Assembly (NCBI RefSeq): GCF_027744825.2
Contig: NW_026527055.1
Coordinates: forward strand, 1-64,000
DNA from: Synchiropus splendidus
Lineage: Eukaryota; Chordata; Actinopteri; Syngnathiformes; Callionymidae
DNA length: 64,000 bases
Direction: 5' to 3'
The position numbers and the translations under genes were made by a program. Below are positions 1-10,885 of this stretch, piece by piece (position 1 is the stretch's first letter; every line of letters begins with the position of its first letter). The notes under the pieces were generated by a model. It made no database searches. It was given only the letters and a program-made list of their open reading frames with translations, and was not told where the DNA came from.

Positions 1-3000
1 TCCGAAACCCACCTTATCTCAGGCTGAAAAGCGTTTTTGTGCATTGTGCCATAACTTTTCAGGGAAGCTTCAGAACATGAAATTTTAACCTCCCACTATA
101 GCAGAAAGGGTCTTTCTAGTAGTTGCACATCAAATCTAAAACTGTCTGAAGTGTTTTTCCAAAGTTATTAACACTTTATGTTTGGCGTTCCGAAACCCAC
201 CTTATCTCAGGCTGAAAAGCGTTTTTACGCATTGTGCCATAACTTTTCAGGGAAGCTTCAGAACATGAAATTTTAACCTCCCACTATAGCAGAAAGGGTC
301 TTTCAGTAGGTGCACATCAAATCTAACTGTCTGAAGTGTTTTTTCCAAAGTTATTAACACTTTTATGTTTGGCGTTCCGAAACCCACCTTATCTCAGGCT
401 GAAAAGCGTTTTTGTGCATTGTGCCATAACTTTTCAGGGAAGCTTCAGAACATGAAATTTTAACCTCCCACTATAGCAGAAAGGGTCTTTCTAGTAGTTG
501 CACATCAAATCTAACTGTCTGAAGTGTTTTTCCAAAGTTATCAACACTTTTATGTTTGGCGTTCCGAAACCCACCTTATCTCAGGCTGAAAAGCGTTTTT
601 GTCGCATTGTGCCATAACTTTTCAGGGAAGCTTCAGAACATGAAATTTTAACCTCCCACTATAGCAGAAAGGGTCTTTCTAGTAGTTGCACATCAAATCT
701 AAGCTGTCTGAAGTGTTTTTCAAAAGTTATTAACACTTTTATGTTTGGCGTTCCGAAACCCACCTTATCTCAGGCTGAAAAGCGTTTTTGTGCATTGTGC
801 CATAACTTTTCAGGAAGCTTCAGAACATGAAATTTTAACCTCCCACTATAGCAGAAAGGGTCTTTCTAGTAGTTGCACATCAAATCTAAACTGTCTGAAG
901 TGTTTTTCCAAAGTTATCAACACTTTTATGTTTGGCGTTCCGAAACCCACCTTATCTCAGGCTGAAAAGCGTTTTTACGCATTGTGCCATAACTTTTCAG
1001 GGAAGCTTCAGAACATGAAATTTTAACCTCCCACTATAGCAGAAAGGGTCTTTCTAGTAGGTGCACATCAAATCTAAGCTGTCTGAAGTGTTTTTCGAAA
1101 GTTATCAACACTTTTATGTTTGGCGTTCCGAAACCCACCTTATCTCAGGCTGAAAAGCGTTTTTGTGCATTGTGCCATAACTTTTCAGGGAAGCTTCAGA
1201 ACATGAAATTTTAACCTCCCACTATAGCAGAAAGGGTCTTTCTAGTAGTTGCACATCAAATCTAAACTGTCTGAAGTGTTTTTCCAAAGTTATCAACACT
1301 TTTATGTTTGGCGTTCCGAAACCCACCTTATCTCAGGCTGAAAAGCGTTTTTGTGCATTGTGCCATAACTTTTCAGGGAAGCTTCAGAACATGAAATTTT
1401 AACCTCCCACTATAGCAGAAAGGGTCTTTCTAGTAGTTGCACATCAAATCTAAACTGTCTGAAGTGTTTTTCCAAAGTTATCAACACTTTTATGTTTGGC
1501 GTTCCGAAACCCACCTTATCTCAGGCTGAAAAGCGTTTTTACGCATTGTGCATAACTTTTCAGGGAAGCTTCAGAACATGAAATTTTAACCTCCCACTAT
1601 AGCAGAAAGGGTCTTTCTAGTAGGTGCACATCAATCTAAGCTGTCTGAAGTGTTTTTCGAAAGTTATCAACACTTTTATGTTTGGCGTTCCGAAACCCAC
1701 CTTATCTCAGGCTGAAAAGCGTTTTTGTGCATTGTGCCATAACTTTTCAGGGAAGCTTCAGAACATGAAATTTTAACCTCCCACTATAGCAGAAAGGGTC
1801 TTTCTAGTAGTTGCACATCAAATCTAAACTGTCTGAAGTGTTTTTCCAAAGTTATTAACACTTTTATGTTGGCGTTCCGAAACCCACCTTATCTCAGGCT
1901 GAAAAGCGTTTTTGTGCATTGTGCCATAACTTTTCAGGGAAGCTTCAGAACATGAAATTTTAACCTCCCACTATAGCAGAAAGGGTCTTTCTAGTAGTTG
2001 CACATCAAATCTAAACTGTCTGAAGTGTTTTTCCAAAGTTATCAACACTTTTATGTTTGGCGTTCCGAAACCCACCTTATCTCAGGCTGAAAAGCGTTTT
2101 TACGCATTGTGCCATAACTTTTCAGGGAAGCTTCAGAACATGAAATTTTAACCTCCCACTATAGCAGAAAGGGTCTTTCTAGTAGGTGCACATCAAATCT
2201 AAGCTCTCTGAAGTGTTTTTCGAAAGTTATCAACACTTTTATGTTTGGCGTTCCGAAACCCACCTTATCTCAGGCTGAAAAGCGTTTTTGTGCATTGTGC
2301 CATAACTTTTCAGGAAAGCTTCAGAACATGAAATTTTAACCTCCCACTATAGCAGAAAGGGTCTTTCTAGTAGTTGCACATCAAATCTAAACTGTCTGAA
2401 GTGTTTTTCGAAAGTTATCAACACTTTTATGTTTGGCGTTCCGAAACCCACCTTATCTCAGGCTGAAAAGCGTTTTTGTGCATTGTGCCATAACTTTTCA
2501 GGAAAGCTTCAGAACATGAAATTTTAACCTCCCACTATAGCAGAAAGGGTCTTTCTAGTAGTTGCACATCAAATCTCAAACTGTCTGAAGTGTTTTTCCA
2601 AAGTTATTAACACTTTTATGTTTGGCGTTCCGAAACCCACCTTATCTCAGGCTGAAAAGCGTTTTTGTGCATTGTGCCATAACTTTTCAGGGAAGCTTCA
2701 GAACATGAAATTTTAACCTCCCACTATAGCAGAAAGGGTCTTTCTAGTAGTTGCACATCAAATCTAAACTGTCTGAAGTGTTTTTCCAAAGTTATCAACA
2801 CTTTTATGTTGGCGTTCCGAAACCCACCTTATCTCAGGCTGAAAAGCGTTTTTGTGCATTGTGCCATAACTTTTCAGGGAAGCTTCAGAACATGAAATTT
2901 TAACCTCCCACTATAGCAGAAAGGGTCTTTCTAGTAGTTGCACATCAAATCTAAACTGTCTGAAGTGTTTTTCCAAAGTTATTAACACTTTTATGTTTGG

Positions 3001-5245
3001 CGTTCCGAAACCCACCTTATCTCAGGCTGAAAAGCGTTTTTGTGCATTGTGCCATAACTTTTCAGGGAAGCTTCAGAACATGAAATTTTAACCTCCCACT
3101 ATAGCAGAAAGGGTCTTTCTAGTAGTTGGCACATCAAATCTAAACTGTCTGAAGTGTTTTTCCAAAGTTATCAACACTTTTATGTTTGGCGTTCCGAAAC
3201 CCACCTTATCTCAGGCTGAAAAGCGTTTTTGTGCATTGTGCCATAACTTTTCAGGGAAGCTTCAGAACATGAAATTTTAACCTCCCACTATAGCAGAAAG
3301 GGTCTTTCTAGTAGTTGCACATCAAATCTAAGCTGTCTGAAGTGTTTTTCAAAAGTTATCAACACTTTTATGTTTGGCGTTCCGAAACCCACCTTATCTC
3401 AGGCTGAAAAGCGTTTTTGTGCATTGTGCCATAACTTTTCAGGGAAAGCTTCAGAACATGAAATTTTAACCTCCCACTATAGCAGAAAGGGTCTTTCTAG
3501 TAGTTGCACATCAAATCTAAACTGTCTGAAGTGTTTTTCCAAAGTTATCAAACACTTTATGTTTGGCGTTCCGAAACCCACCTTATCTCAGGCTGAAAAG
3601 CGTTTTTACGCATTGTGCCATAACTTTTCAGGGAAGCTTCAGAACATGAAATTTTAACCTCCCACTATAGCAGAAAGGGTCTTTCTAGTAGGTGCACATC
3701 AAATCTAAGCTCTCTGAAGTGTTTTTCGAAAGTTATCAACACTTTTATGTTTGGCGTTCCGAAACCCACCTTATCTCAGGCTGAAAAGCGTTTTTGTGCA
3801 TTGTGCCATAACTTTTCAGGAAAGCTTCAGAACATGAAATTTTAACCTCCCACTATAGCAGAAAGGGTCTTTCTAGTAGGTGCACATCAAATCTAAACTG
3901 TCTGAAGTGTTTTTCCAAAGTTATTAACACTTTTATGTTTGGCGTTCCGAAACCCACCTTATCTCAGGCTGAAAAGCGTTTTTGTGCATTGTGCCATAAC
4001 TTTTCAGGGAAGCTTCAGAACATGAAATTTTAACCTCCCACTATAGCAGAAAGGGTCTTTCTAGTAGTTGCACATCAAATCTAAACTGTCTGAAGTGTTT
4101 TTCAAAGTTATCAACACTTTTATGTTTGGCGTTCCGAAACCCACCTTATCTCAGGCTGAAAAGCGTTTTTGTGCATTGTGCCATAACTTTTCAGGGAAGC
4201 TTCAGAACATGAAATTTAACCTCCCACTATAGCAGAAAGGGTCTTTCTAGTAGTTGCACATCAAATCTAAGCTGTCTGAAGTGTTTTTCAAAAGTTATCA
4301 ACACTTTATGTTTGGCGTTCCGAAACCCACCTTATCTCAGGCTGAAAAGCGTTTTTGTGCATTGTGCCATAACTTTTCAGGAAAGCTTCAGAACATGAAA
4401 TTTTAACCTCCCACTTATAGCAGAAAGGGTCTTTCTAGTAGTTGCACATCAAATCTAAACTGTCTGAAGTGTTTTTCCAAAGTTATCAACACTTTTATGT
4501 TTGGCGTTCCGAAACCCACCTTATCTCAGGCTGAAAAGCGTTTTTACGCATTGTGCCATAACTTTCAGGGAAGCTTCAGAACATGAAATTTTAACCTCCC
4601 ACTATAGCAGAAAGGGTCTTTCTAGTAGGTGCACATCAAATCTAAGCTGTCTGAAGTGTTTTTCGAAAGTTATCAACACTTTTATGTTTGGCGTTCCGAA
4701 ACCCACCTTATCTCAGGCTGAAAAGCGTTTTTGTGCATTGTGCCATAACTTTTCAGGGAAGCTTCAGAACATGAAATTTTAACCTCCCACTATAGCAGAA
4801 AGGGTCTTTCTAGTAGTTGCACATCAAATCTAAACTGTCTGAAGTGTTTTTCCAAAGTTATCAACACTTTTATGTTTGGCGTTCCGAAACCCACCTTATC
4901 TCAGGCTGAAAAGCGTTTTGTGCATTGTGCCATAACTTTTCAGGGAAGCTTCAGAACATGAAATTTTAACCTCCCACTATAGCAGAAAGGGTCTTTCTAG
5001 TAGTTGCACATCAAATCTAAACTGTCTGAAGTGTTTTTCCAAAGTTATCAACACTTTTATGTTTGGCGTTCCGAAACCCACCTTATCTCAGGCTGAAAAG
5101 CGTTTTTACGCATTGTGCCATAACTTTCAGGGAAGCTTCAGAACATGAAATTTTAACCTCCCACTATAGCAGAAAGGGTCTTTCTAGTAGGTGCACATCA
5201 AATCTAAGCTGTCTGAAGTGTTTTCGAAAGTTATCAACACTTTTA
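1..5245 (+). repeat. Indel-rich proximal segment of the array (27 monomers)
   Basis: Same satellite and classes as the rest. In letters it reads L X M (hybrid) M N M M N L M O T P M L M R Q O P M R Q N M M N, and the stretch from about 1493 parallels the start of super-unit A1 at 5060 nineteen monomers later (N L M O T P M L M R Q O). Unlike the rest of the window, it carries about two dozen private single-base indels, giving monomers of 186 to 189 bp. Many lie in or next to short homopolymers, for example ATGTTGGC for ATGTTTGGC near 1869 and 2809, AACTTTCAG near 4563 and 5126, and TTATCAAACAC near 3549. The last are near 5222. A consensus-quality problem is the likeliest cause; real decay at an array edge is the alternative. 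Confidence 0.85.
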
Positions 5246-5433
5246 TGTTTGGCGTTCCGAAACCCACCTTATCTCAGGCTGAAAAGCGTTTTTGTGCATT
5301 GTGCCATAACTTTTCAGGGAAGCTTCAGAACATGAAATTTTAACCTCCCACTATAGCAGAAAGGGTCTTTCTAGTAGTTGCACATCAAATCTAAACTGTC
5401 TGAAGTGTTTTTCCAAAGTTATTAACACTTTTA
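5246..5433 (+). repeat. Reference satellite monomer (class L)
   Basis: This is a clean 188-bp copy, used as the coordinate system for all other entries; position 1 is the T of TGTTTGGCG. Fixed landmarks are CpGs at 8, 13 and 42, an 8-bp palindrome GAAGCTTC at 74-81 containing a HindIII site, an inverted repeat CTGAAAAG (34-41) / CTTTTCAG (65-72), and a second inverted pair CTTCAGA (78-84) / TCTGAAG (154-160). Variable positions that define classes are 49-50, 74, 133, 150, 153, 169 and 178. The length 188 leaves remainder 2 when divided by 3, so each reading frame shifts at every monomer and meets stops; the unit is non-coding on both strands. Confidence 0.95.
5279..5317 (+). other. Conserved inverted repeat, 8-bp arms with 23-nt loop
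   Basis: CTGAAAAG (monomer 34-41) and CTTTTCAG (65-72) are perfect reverse complements separated by 23 nt, and are present in nearly every monomer; this is the copy in the reference monomer. The loop holds the GT/AC class switch at 49-50. GT-type loops also contain a short direct repeat, TTGTGCATTGTGC, which AC-type loops lack. The arms could form a stem in single-stranded DNA or in a transcript. The C at 66 in the R monomers at 37079 and 50800 breaks one pair. Functional meaning is unproven. Confidence 0.6.
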
Positions 5434-7689
5434 TGTTTGGCGTTCCGAAACCCACCTTATCTCAGGCTGAAAAGCGTTTTTGTGCATTGTGCCATAACTT
5501 TTCAGGGAAGCTTCAGAACATGAAATTTTAACCTCCCACTATAGCAGAAAGGGTCTTTCTAGTAGTTGCACATCAAATCTAAACTGTCTGAAGTGTTTTT
5601 CCAAAGTTATCAACACTTTTATGTTTGGCGTTCCGAAACCCACCTTATCTCAGGCTGAAAAGCGTTTTTACGCATTGTGCCATAACTTTTCAGGGAAGCT
5701 TCAGAACATGAAATTTTAACCTCCCACTATAGCAGAAAGGGTCTTTCTAGTAGGTGCACATCAAATCTAAGCTCTCTGAAGTGTTTTTCGAAAGTTATCA
5801 ACACTTTTATGTTTGGCGTTCCGAAACCCACCTTATCTCAGGCTGAAAAGCGTTTTTGTGCATTGTGCCATAACTTTTCAGGAAAGCTTCAGAACATGAA
5901 ATTTTAACCTCCCACTATAGCAGAAAGGGTCTTTCTAGTAGTTGCACATCAAATCTAAACTGTCTGAAGTGTTTTTCGAAAGTTATCAACACTTTTATGT
6001 TTGGCGTTCCGAAACCCACCTTATCTCAGGCTGAAAAGCGTTTTTGTGCATTGTGCCATAACTTTTCAGGAAAGCTTCAGAACATGAAATTTTAACCTCC
6101 CACTATAGCAGAAAGGGTCTTTCTAGTAGTTGCACATCAAATCTAAACTGTCTGAAGTGTTTTTCCAAAGTTATTAACACTTTTATGTTTGGCGTTCCGA
6201 AACCCACCTTATCTCAGGCTGAAAAGCGTTTTTGTGCATTGTGCCATAACTTTTCAGGGAAGCTTCAGAACATGAAATTTTAACCTCCCACTATAGCAGA
6301 AAGGGTCTTTCTAGTAGTTGCACATCAAATCTAAACTGTCTGAAGTGTTTTTCCAAAGTTATCAACACTTTTATGTTTGGCGTTCCGAAACCCACCTTAT
6401 CTCAGGCTGAAAAGCGTTTTTGTGCATTGTGCCATAACTTTTCAGGGAAGCTTCAGAACATGAAATTTTAACCTCCCACTATAGCAGAAAGGGTCTTTCT
6501 AGTAGTTGCACATCAAATCTAAACTGTCTGAAGTGTTTTTCCAAAGTTATTAACACTTTTATGTTTGGCGTTCCGAAACCCACCTTATCTCAGGCTGAAA
6601 AGCGTTTTTGTGCATTGTGCCATAACTTTTCAGGGAAGCTTCAGAACATGAAATTTTAACCTCCCACTATAGCAGAAAGGGTCTTTCTAGTAGTTGCACA
6701 TCAAATCTAAACTGTCTGAAGTGTTTTTCCAAAGTTATCAACACTTTTATGTTTGGCGTTCCGAAACCCACCTTATCTCAGGCTGAAAAGCGTTTTTGTG
6801 CATTGTGCCATAACTTTTCAGGGAAGCTTCAGAACATGAAATTTTAACCTCCCACTATAGCAGAAAGGGTCTTTCTAGTAGTTGCACATCAAATCTAAGC
6901 TGTCTGAAGTGTTTTTCAAAAGTTATCAACACTTTTATGTTTGGCGTTCCGAAACCCACCTTATCTCAGGCTGAAAAGCGTTTTTGTGCATTGTGCCATA
7001 ACTTTTCAGGAAAGCTTCAGAACATGAAATTTTAACCTCCCACTATAGCAGAAAGGGTCTTTCTAGTAGTTGCACATCAAATCTAAACTGTCTGAAGTGT
7101 TTTTCCAAAGTTATCAACACTTTTATGTTTGGCGTTCCGAAACCCACCTTATCTCAGGCTGAAAAGCGTTTTTACGCATTGTGCCATAACTTTTCAGGGA
7201 AGCTTCAGAACATGAAATTTTAACCTCCCACTATAGCAGAAAGGGTCTTTCTAGTAGGTGCACATCAAATCTAAGCTCTCTGAAGTGTTTTTCGAAAGTT
7301 ATCAACACTTTTATGTTTGGCGTTCCGAAACCCACCTTATCTCAGGCTGAAAAGCGTTTTTGTGCATTGTGCCATAACTTTTCAGGAAAGCTTCAGAACA
7401 TGAAATTTTAACCTCCCACTATAGCAGAAAGGGTCTTTCTAGTAGTTGCACATCAAATCTAAACTGTCTGAAGTGTTTTTCCAAAGTTATCAACACTTTT
7501 ATGTTTGGCGTTCCGAAACCCACCTTATCTCAGGCTGAAAAGCGTTTTTACGCATTGTGCCATAACTTTTCAGGGAAGCTTCAGAACATGAAATTTTAAC
7601 CTCCCACTATAGCAGAAAGGGTCTTTCTAGTAGGTGCACATCAAATCTAAGCTCTCTGAAGTGTTTTTCGAAAGTTATCAACACTTTTA

Positions 7690-10321
7690 TGTTTGGCGTT
7701 CCGAAACCCACCTTATCTCAGGCTGAAAAGCGTTTTTGTGCATTGTGCCATAACTTTTCAGGAAAGCTTCAGAACATGAAATTTTAACCTCCCACTATAG
7801 CAGAAAGGGTCTTTCTAGTAGTTGCACATCAAATCTAAACTGTCTGAAGTGTTTTTCCAAAGTTATTAACACTTTTATGTTTGGCGTTCCGAAACCCACC
7901 TTATCTCAGGCTGAAAAGCGTTTTTGTGCATTGTGCCATAACTTTTCAGGGAAGCTTCAGAACATGAAATTTTAACCTCCCACTATAGCAGAAAGGGTCT
8001 TTCTAGTAGTTGCACATCAAATCTAAACTGTCTGAAGTGTTTTTCCAAAGTTATCAACACTTTTATGTTTGGCGTTCCGAAACCCACCTTATCTCAGGCT
8101 GAAAAGCGTTTTTGTGCATTGTGCCATAACTTTTCAGGGAAGCTTCAGAACATGAAATTTTAACCTCCCACTATAGCAGAAAGGGTCTTTCTAGTAGTTG
8201 CACATCAAATCTAAACTGTCTGAAGTGTTTTTCCAAAGTTATTAACACTTTTATGTTTGGCGTTCCGAAACCCACCTTATCTCAGGCTGAAAAGCGTTTT
8301 TGTGCATTGTGCCATAACTTTTCAGGAAAGCTTCAGAACATGAAATTTTAACCTCCCACTATAGCAGAAAGGGTCTTTCTAGTAGTTGCACATCAAATCT
8401 AAACTGTCTGAAGTGTTTTTCCAAAGTTATCAACACTTTTATGTTTGGCGTTCCGAAACCCACCTTATCTCAGGCTGAAAAGCGTTTTTACGCATTGTGC
8501 CATAACTTTTCAGGGAAGCTTCAGAACATGAAATTTTAACCTCCCACTATAGCAGAAAGGGTCTTTCTAGTAGGTGCACATCAAATCTAAGCTGTCTGAA
8601 GTGTTTTTCGAAAGTTATCAACACTTTTATGTTTGGCGTTCCGAAACCCACCTTATCTCAGGCTGAAAAGCGTTTTTGTGCATTGTGCCATAACTTTTCA
8701 GGGAAGCTTCAGAACATGAAATTTTAACCTCCCACTATAGCAGAAAGGGTCTTTCTAGTAGTTGCACATCAAATCTAAACTGTCTGAAGTGTTTTTCCAA
8801 AGTTATTAACACTTTTATGTTTGGCGTTCCGAAACCCACCTTATCTCAGGCTGAAAAGCGTTTTTGTGCATTGTGCCATAACTTTTCAGGGAAGCTTCAG
8901 AACATGAAATTTTAACCTCCCACTATAGCAGAAAGGGTCTTTCTAGTAGTTGCACATCAAATCTAAACTGTCTGAAGTGTTTTTCCAAAGTTATTAACAC
9001 TTTTATGTTTGGCGTTCCGAAACCCACCTTATCTCAGGCTGAAAAGCGTTTTTGTGCATTGTGCCATAACTTTTCAGGAAAGCTTCAGAACATGAAATTT
9101 TAACCTCCCACTATAGCAGAAAGGGTCTTTCTAGTAGTTGCACATCAAATCTAAACTGTCTGAAGTGTTTTTCCAAAGTTATTAACACTTTTATGTTTGG
9201 CGTTCCGAAACCCACCTTATCTCAGGCTGAAAAGCGTTTTTGTGCATTGTGCCATAACTTTTCAGGGAAGCTTCAGAACATGAAATTTTAACCTCCCACT
9301 ATAGCAGAAAGGGTCTTTCTAGTAGTTGCACATCAAATCTAAACTGTCTGAAGTGTTTTTCCAAAGTTATCAACACTTTTATGTTTGGCGTTCCGAAACC
9401 CACCTTATCTCAGGCTGAAAAGCGTTTTTGTGCATTGTGCCATAACTTTTCAGGGAAGCTTCAGAACATGAAATTTTAACCTCCCACTATAGCAGAAAGG
9501 GTCTTTCTAGTAGTTGCACATCAAATCTAAACTGTCTGAAGTGTTTTTCCAAAGTTATTAACACTTTTATGTTTGGCGTTCCGAAACCCACCTTATCTCA
9601 GGCTGAAAAGCGTTTTTGTGCATTGTGCCATAACTTTTCAGGAAAGCTTCAGAACATGAAATTTTAACCTCCCACTATAGCAGAAAGGGTCTTTCTAGTA
9701 GTTGCACATCAAATCTAAACTGTCTGAAGTGTTTTTCCAAAGTTATCAACACTTTTATGTTTGGCGTTCCGAAACCCACCTTATCTCAGGCTGAAAAGCG
9801 TTTTTACGCATTGTGCCATAACTTTTCAGGGAAGCTTCAGAACATGAAATTTTAACCTCCCACTATAGCAGAAAGGGTCTTTCTAGTAGGTGCACATCAA
9901 ATCTAAGCTGTCTGAAGTGTTTTTCGAAAGTTATCAACACTTTTATGTTTGGCGTTCCGAAACCCACCTTATCTCAGGCTGAAAAGCGTTTTTGTGCATT
10001 GTGCCATAACTTTTCAGGGAAGCTTCAGAACATGAAATTTTAACCTCCCACTATAGCAGAAAGGGTCTTTCTAGTAGTTGCACATCAAATCTAAACTGTC
10101 TGAAGTGTTTTTCCAAAGTTATTAACACTTTTATGTTTGGCGTTCCGAAACCCACCTTATCTCAGGCTGAAAAGCGTTTTTGTGCATTGTGCCATAACTT
10201 TTCAGGGAAGCTTCAGAACATGAAATTTTAACCTCCCACTATAGCAGAAAGGGTCTTTCTAGTAGTTGCACATCAAATCTAAACTGTCTGAAGTGTTTTT
10301 CCAAAGTTATTAACACTTTTA
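7690..10321 (+). repeat. Nested tandem duplication of a 7-monomer block (2 x 1,316 bp)
   Basis: P-M-L-Q-N-L-L occupies 7690-9005 and again 9006-10321. P is recognised by A at 74 (CAGGAAAG) with T at 178, Q by A at 74 with C at 178, and N by AC at 49-50 plus G at 133, 150 and 169. The equivalent place in super-unit A2 (23856-25171) has one copy only, so the block was gained here or lost there after the two A units separated. Confidence 0.85.
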
Positions 10322-10885
10322 TGTTTGGCGTTCCGAAACCCACCTTATCTCAGGCTGAAAAGCGTTTTTACGCATTGTGCCATAACTTTTCAGGGAAGCT
10401 TCAGAACATGAAATTTTAACCTCCCACTATAGCAGAAAGGGTCTTTCTAGTAGGTGCACATCAAATCTAAGCTCTCTGAAGTGTTTTTCGAAAGTTATCA
10501 ACACTTTTATGTTTGGCGTTCCGAAACCCACCTTATCTCAGGCTGAAAAGCGTTTTTGTGCATTGTGCCATAACTTTTCAGGAAAGCTTCAGAACATGAA
10601 ATTTTAACCTCCCACTATAGCAGAAAGGGTCTTTCTAGTAGTTGCACATCAAATCTAAACTGTCTGAAGTGTTTTTCCAAAGTTATTAACACTTTTATGT
10701 TTGGCGTTCCGAAACCCACCTTATCTCAGGCTGAAAAGCGTTTTTGTGCATTGTGCCATAACTTTTCAGGGAAGCTTCAGAACATGAAATTTTAACCTCC
10801 CACTATAGCAGAAAGGGTCTTTCTAGTAGGTGCACATCAAATCTAAACTGTCTGAAGTGTTTTTCCAAAGTTATCAACACTTTTA

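Noticed and set aside
745..1026. 93-codon open frame on the + strand
   Set aside because: It starts at a TTG and runs through satellite sequence; it stays open only because 1-bp indels in the first 5 kb offset the frame shift between 188-bp monomers. No family resemblance, and no equivalent in clean monomers.
3370..3657. 95-codon open frame on the + strand
   Set aside because: Same cause: extra bases near 3444 and 3550 and a missing one near 3557 keep the frame open across two monomers. The translated text is just the satellite read twice.
4501..4782. 93-codon open frame on the + strand
   Set aside because: Depends on the AACTTTCAG 1-bp loss near 4563; satellite translation, not a gene.
5251..5264. 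tRNA-like B box (RNA polymerase III) hinting at SINE origin
   Set aside because: GTTCCGAAACC resembles GGTTCGANNCC only with an inserted base; the 1-bp-loss variant at 15403-15416 is also off by one. No A box at proper spacing, no A-rich tail, no target-site duplications.
5063..5335. 90-codon open frame on the + strand
   Set aside because: Depends on two 1-bp losses near 5126 and 5222; satellite translation, not a gene.
5246..5433. CENP-B box
   Set aside because: The only TTCG on the minus strand (TTTCGGAACG, monomer 8-17) does not continue into the A and CGGG positions the box needs. No match on either strand.
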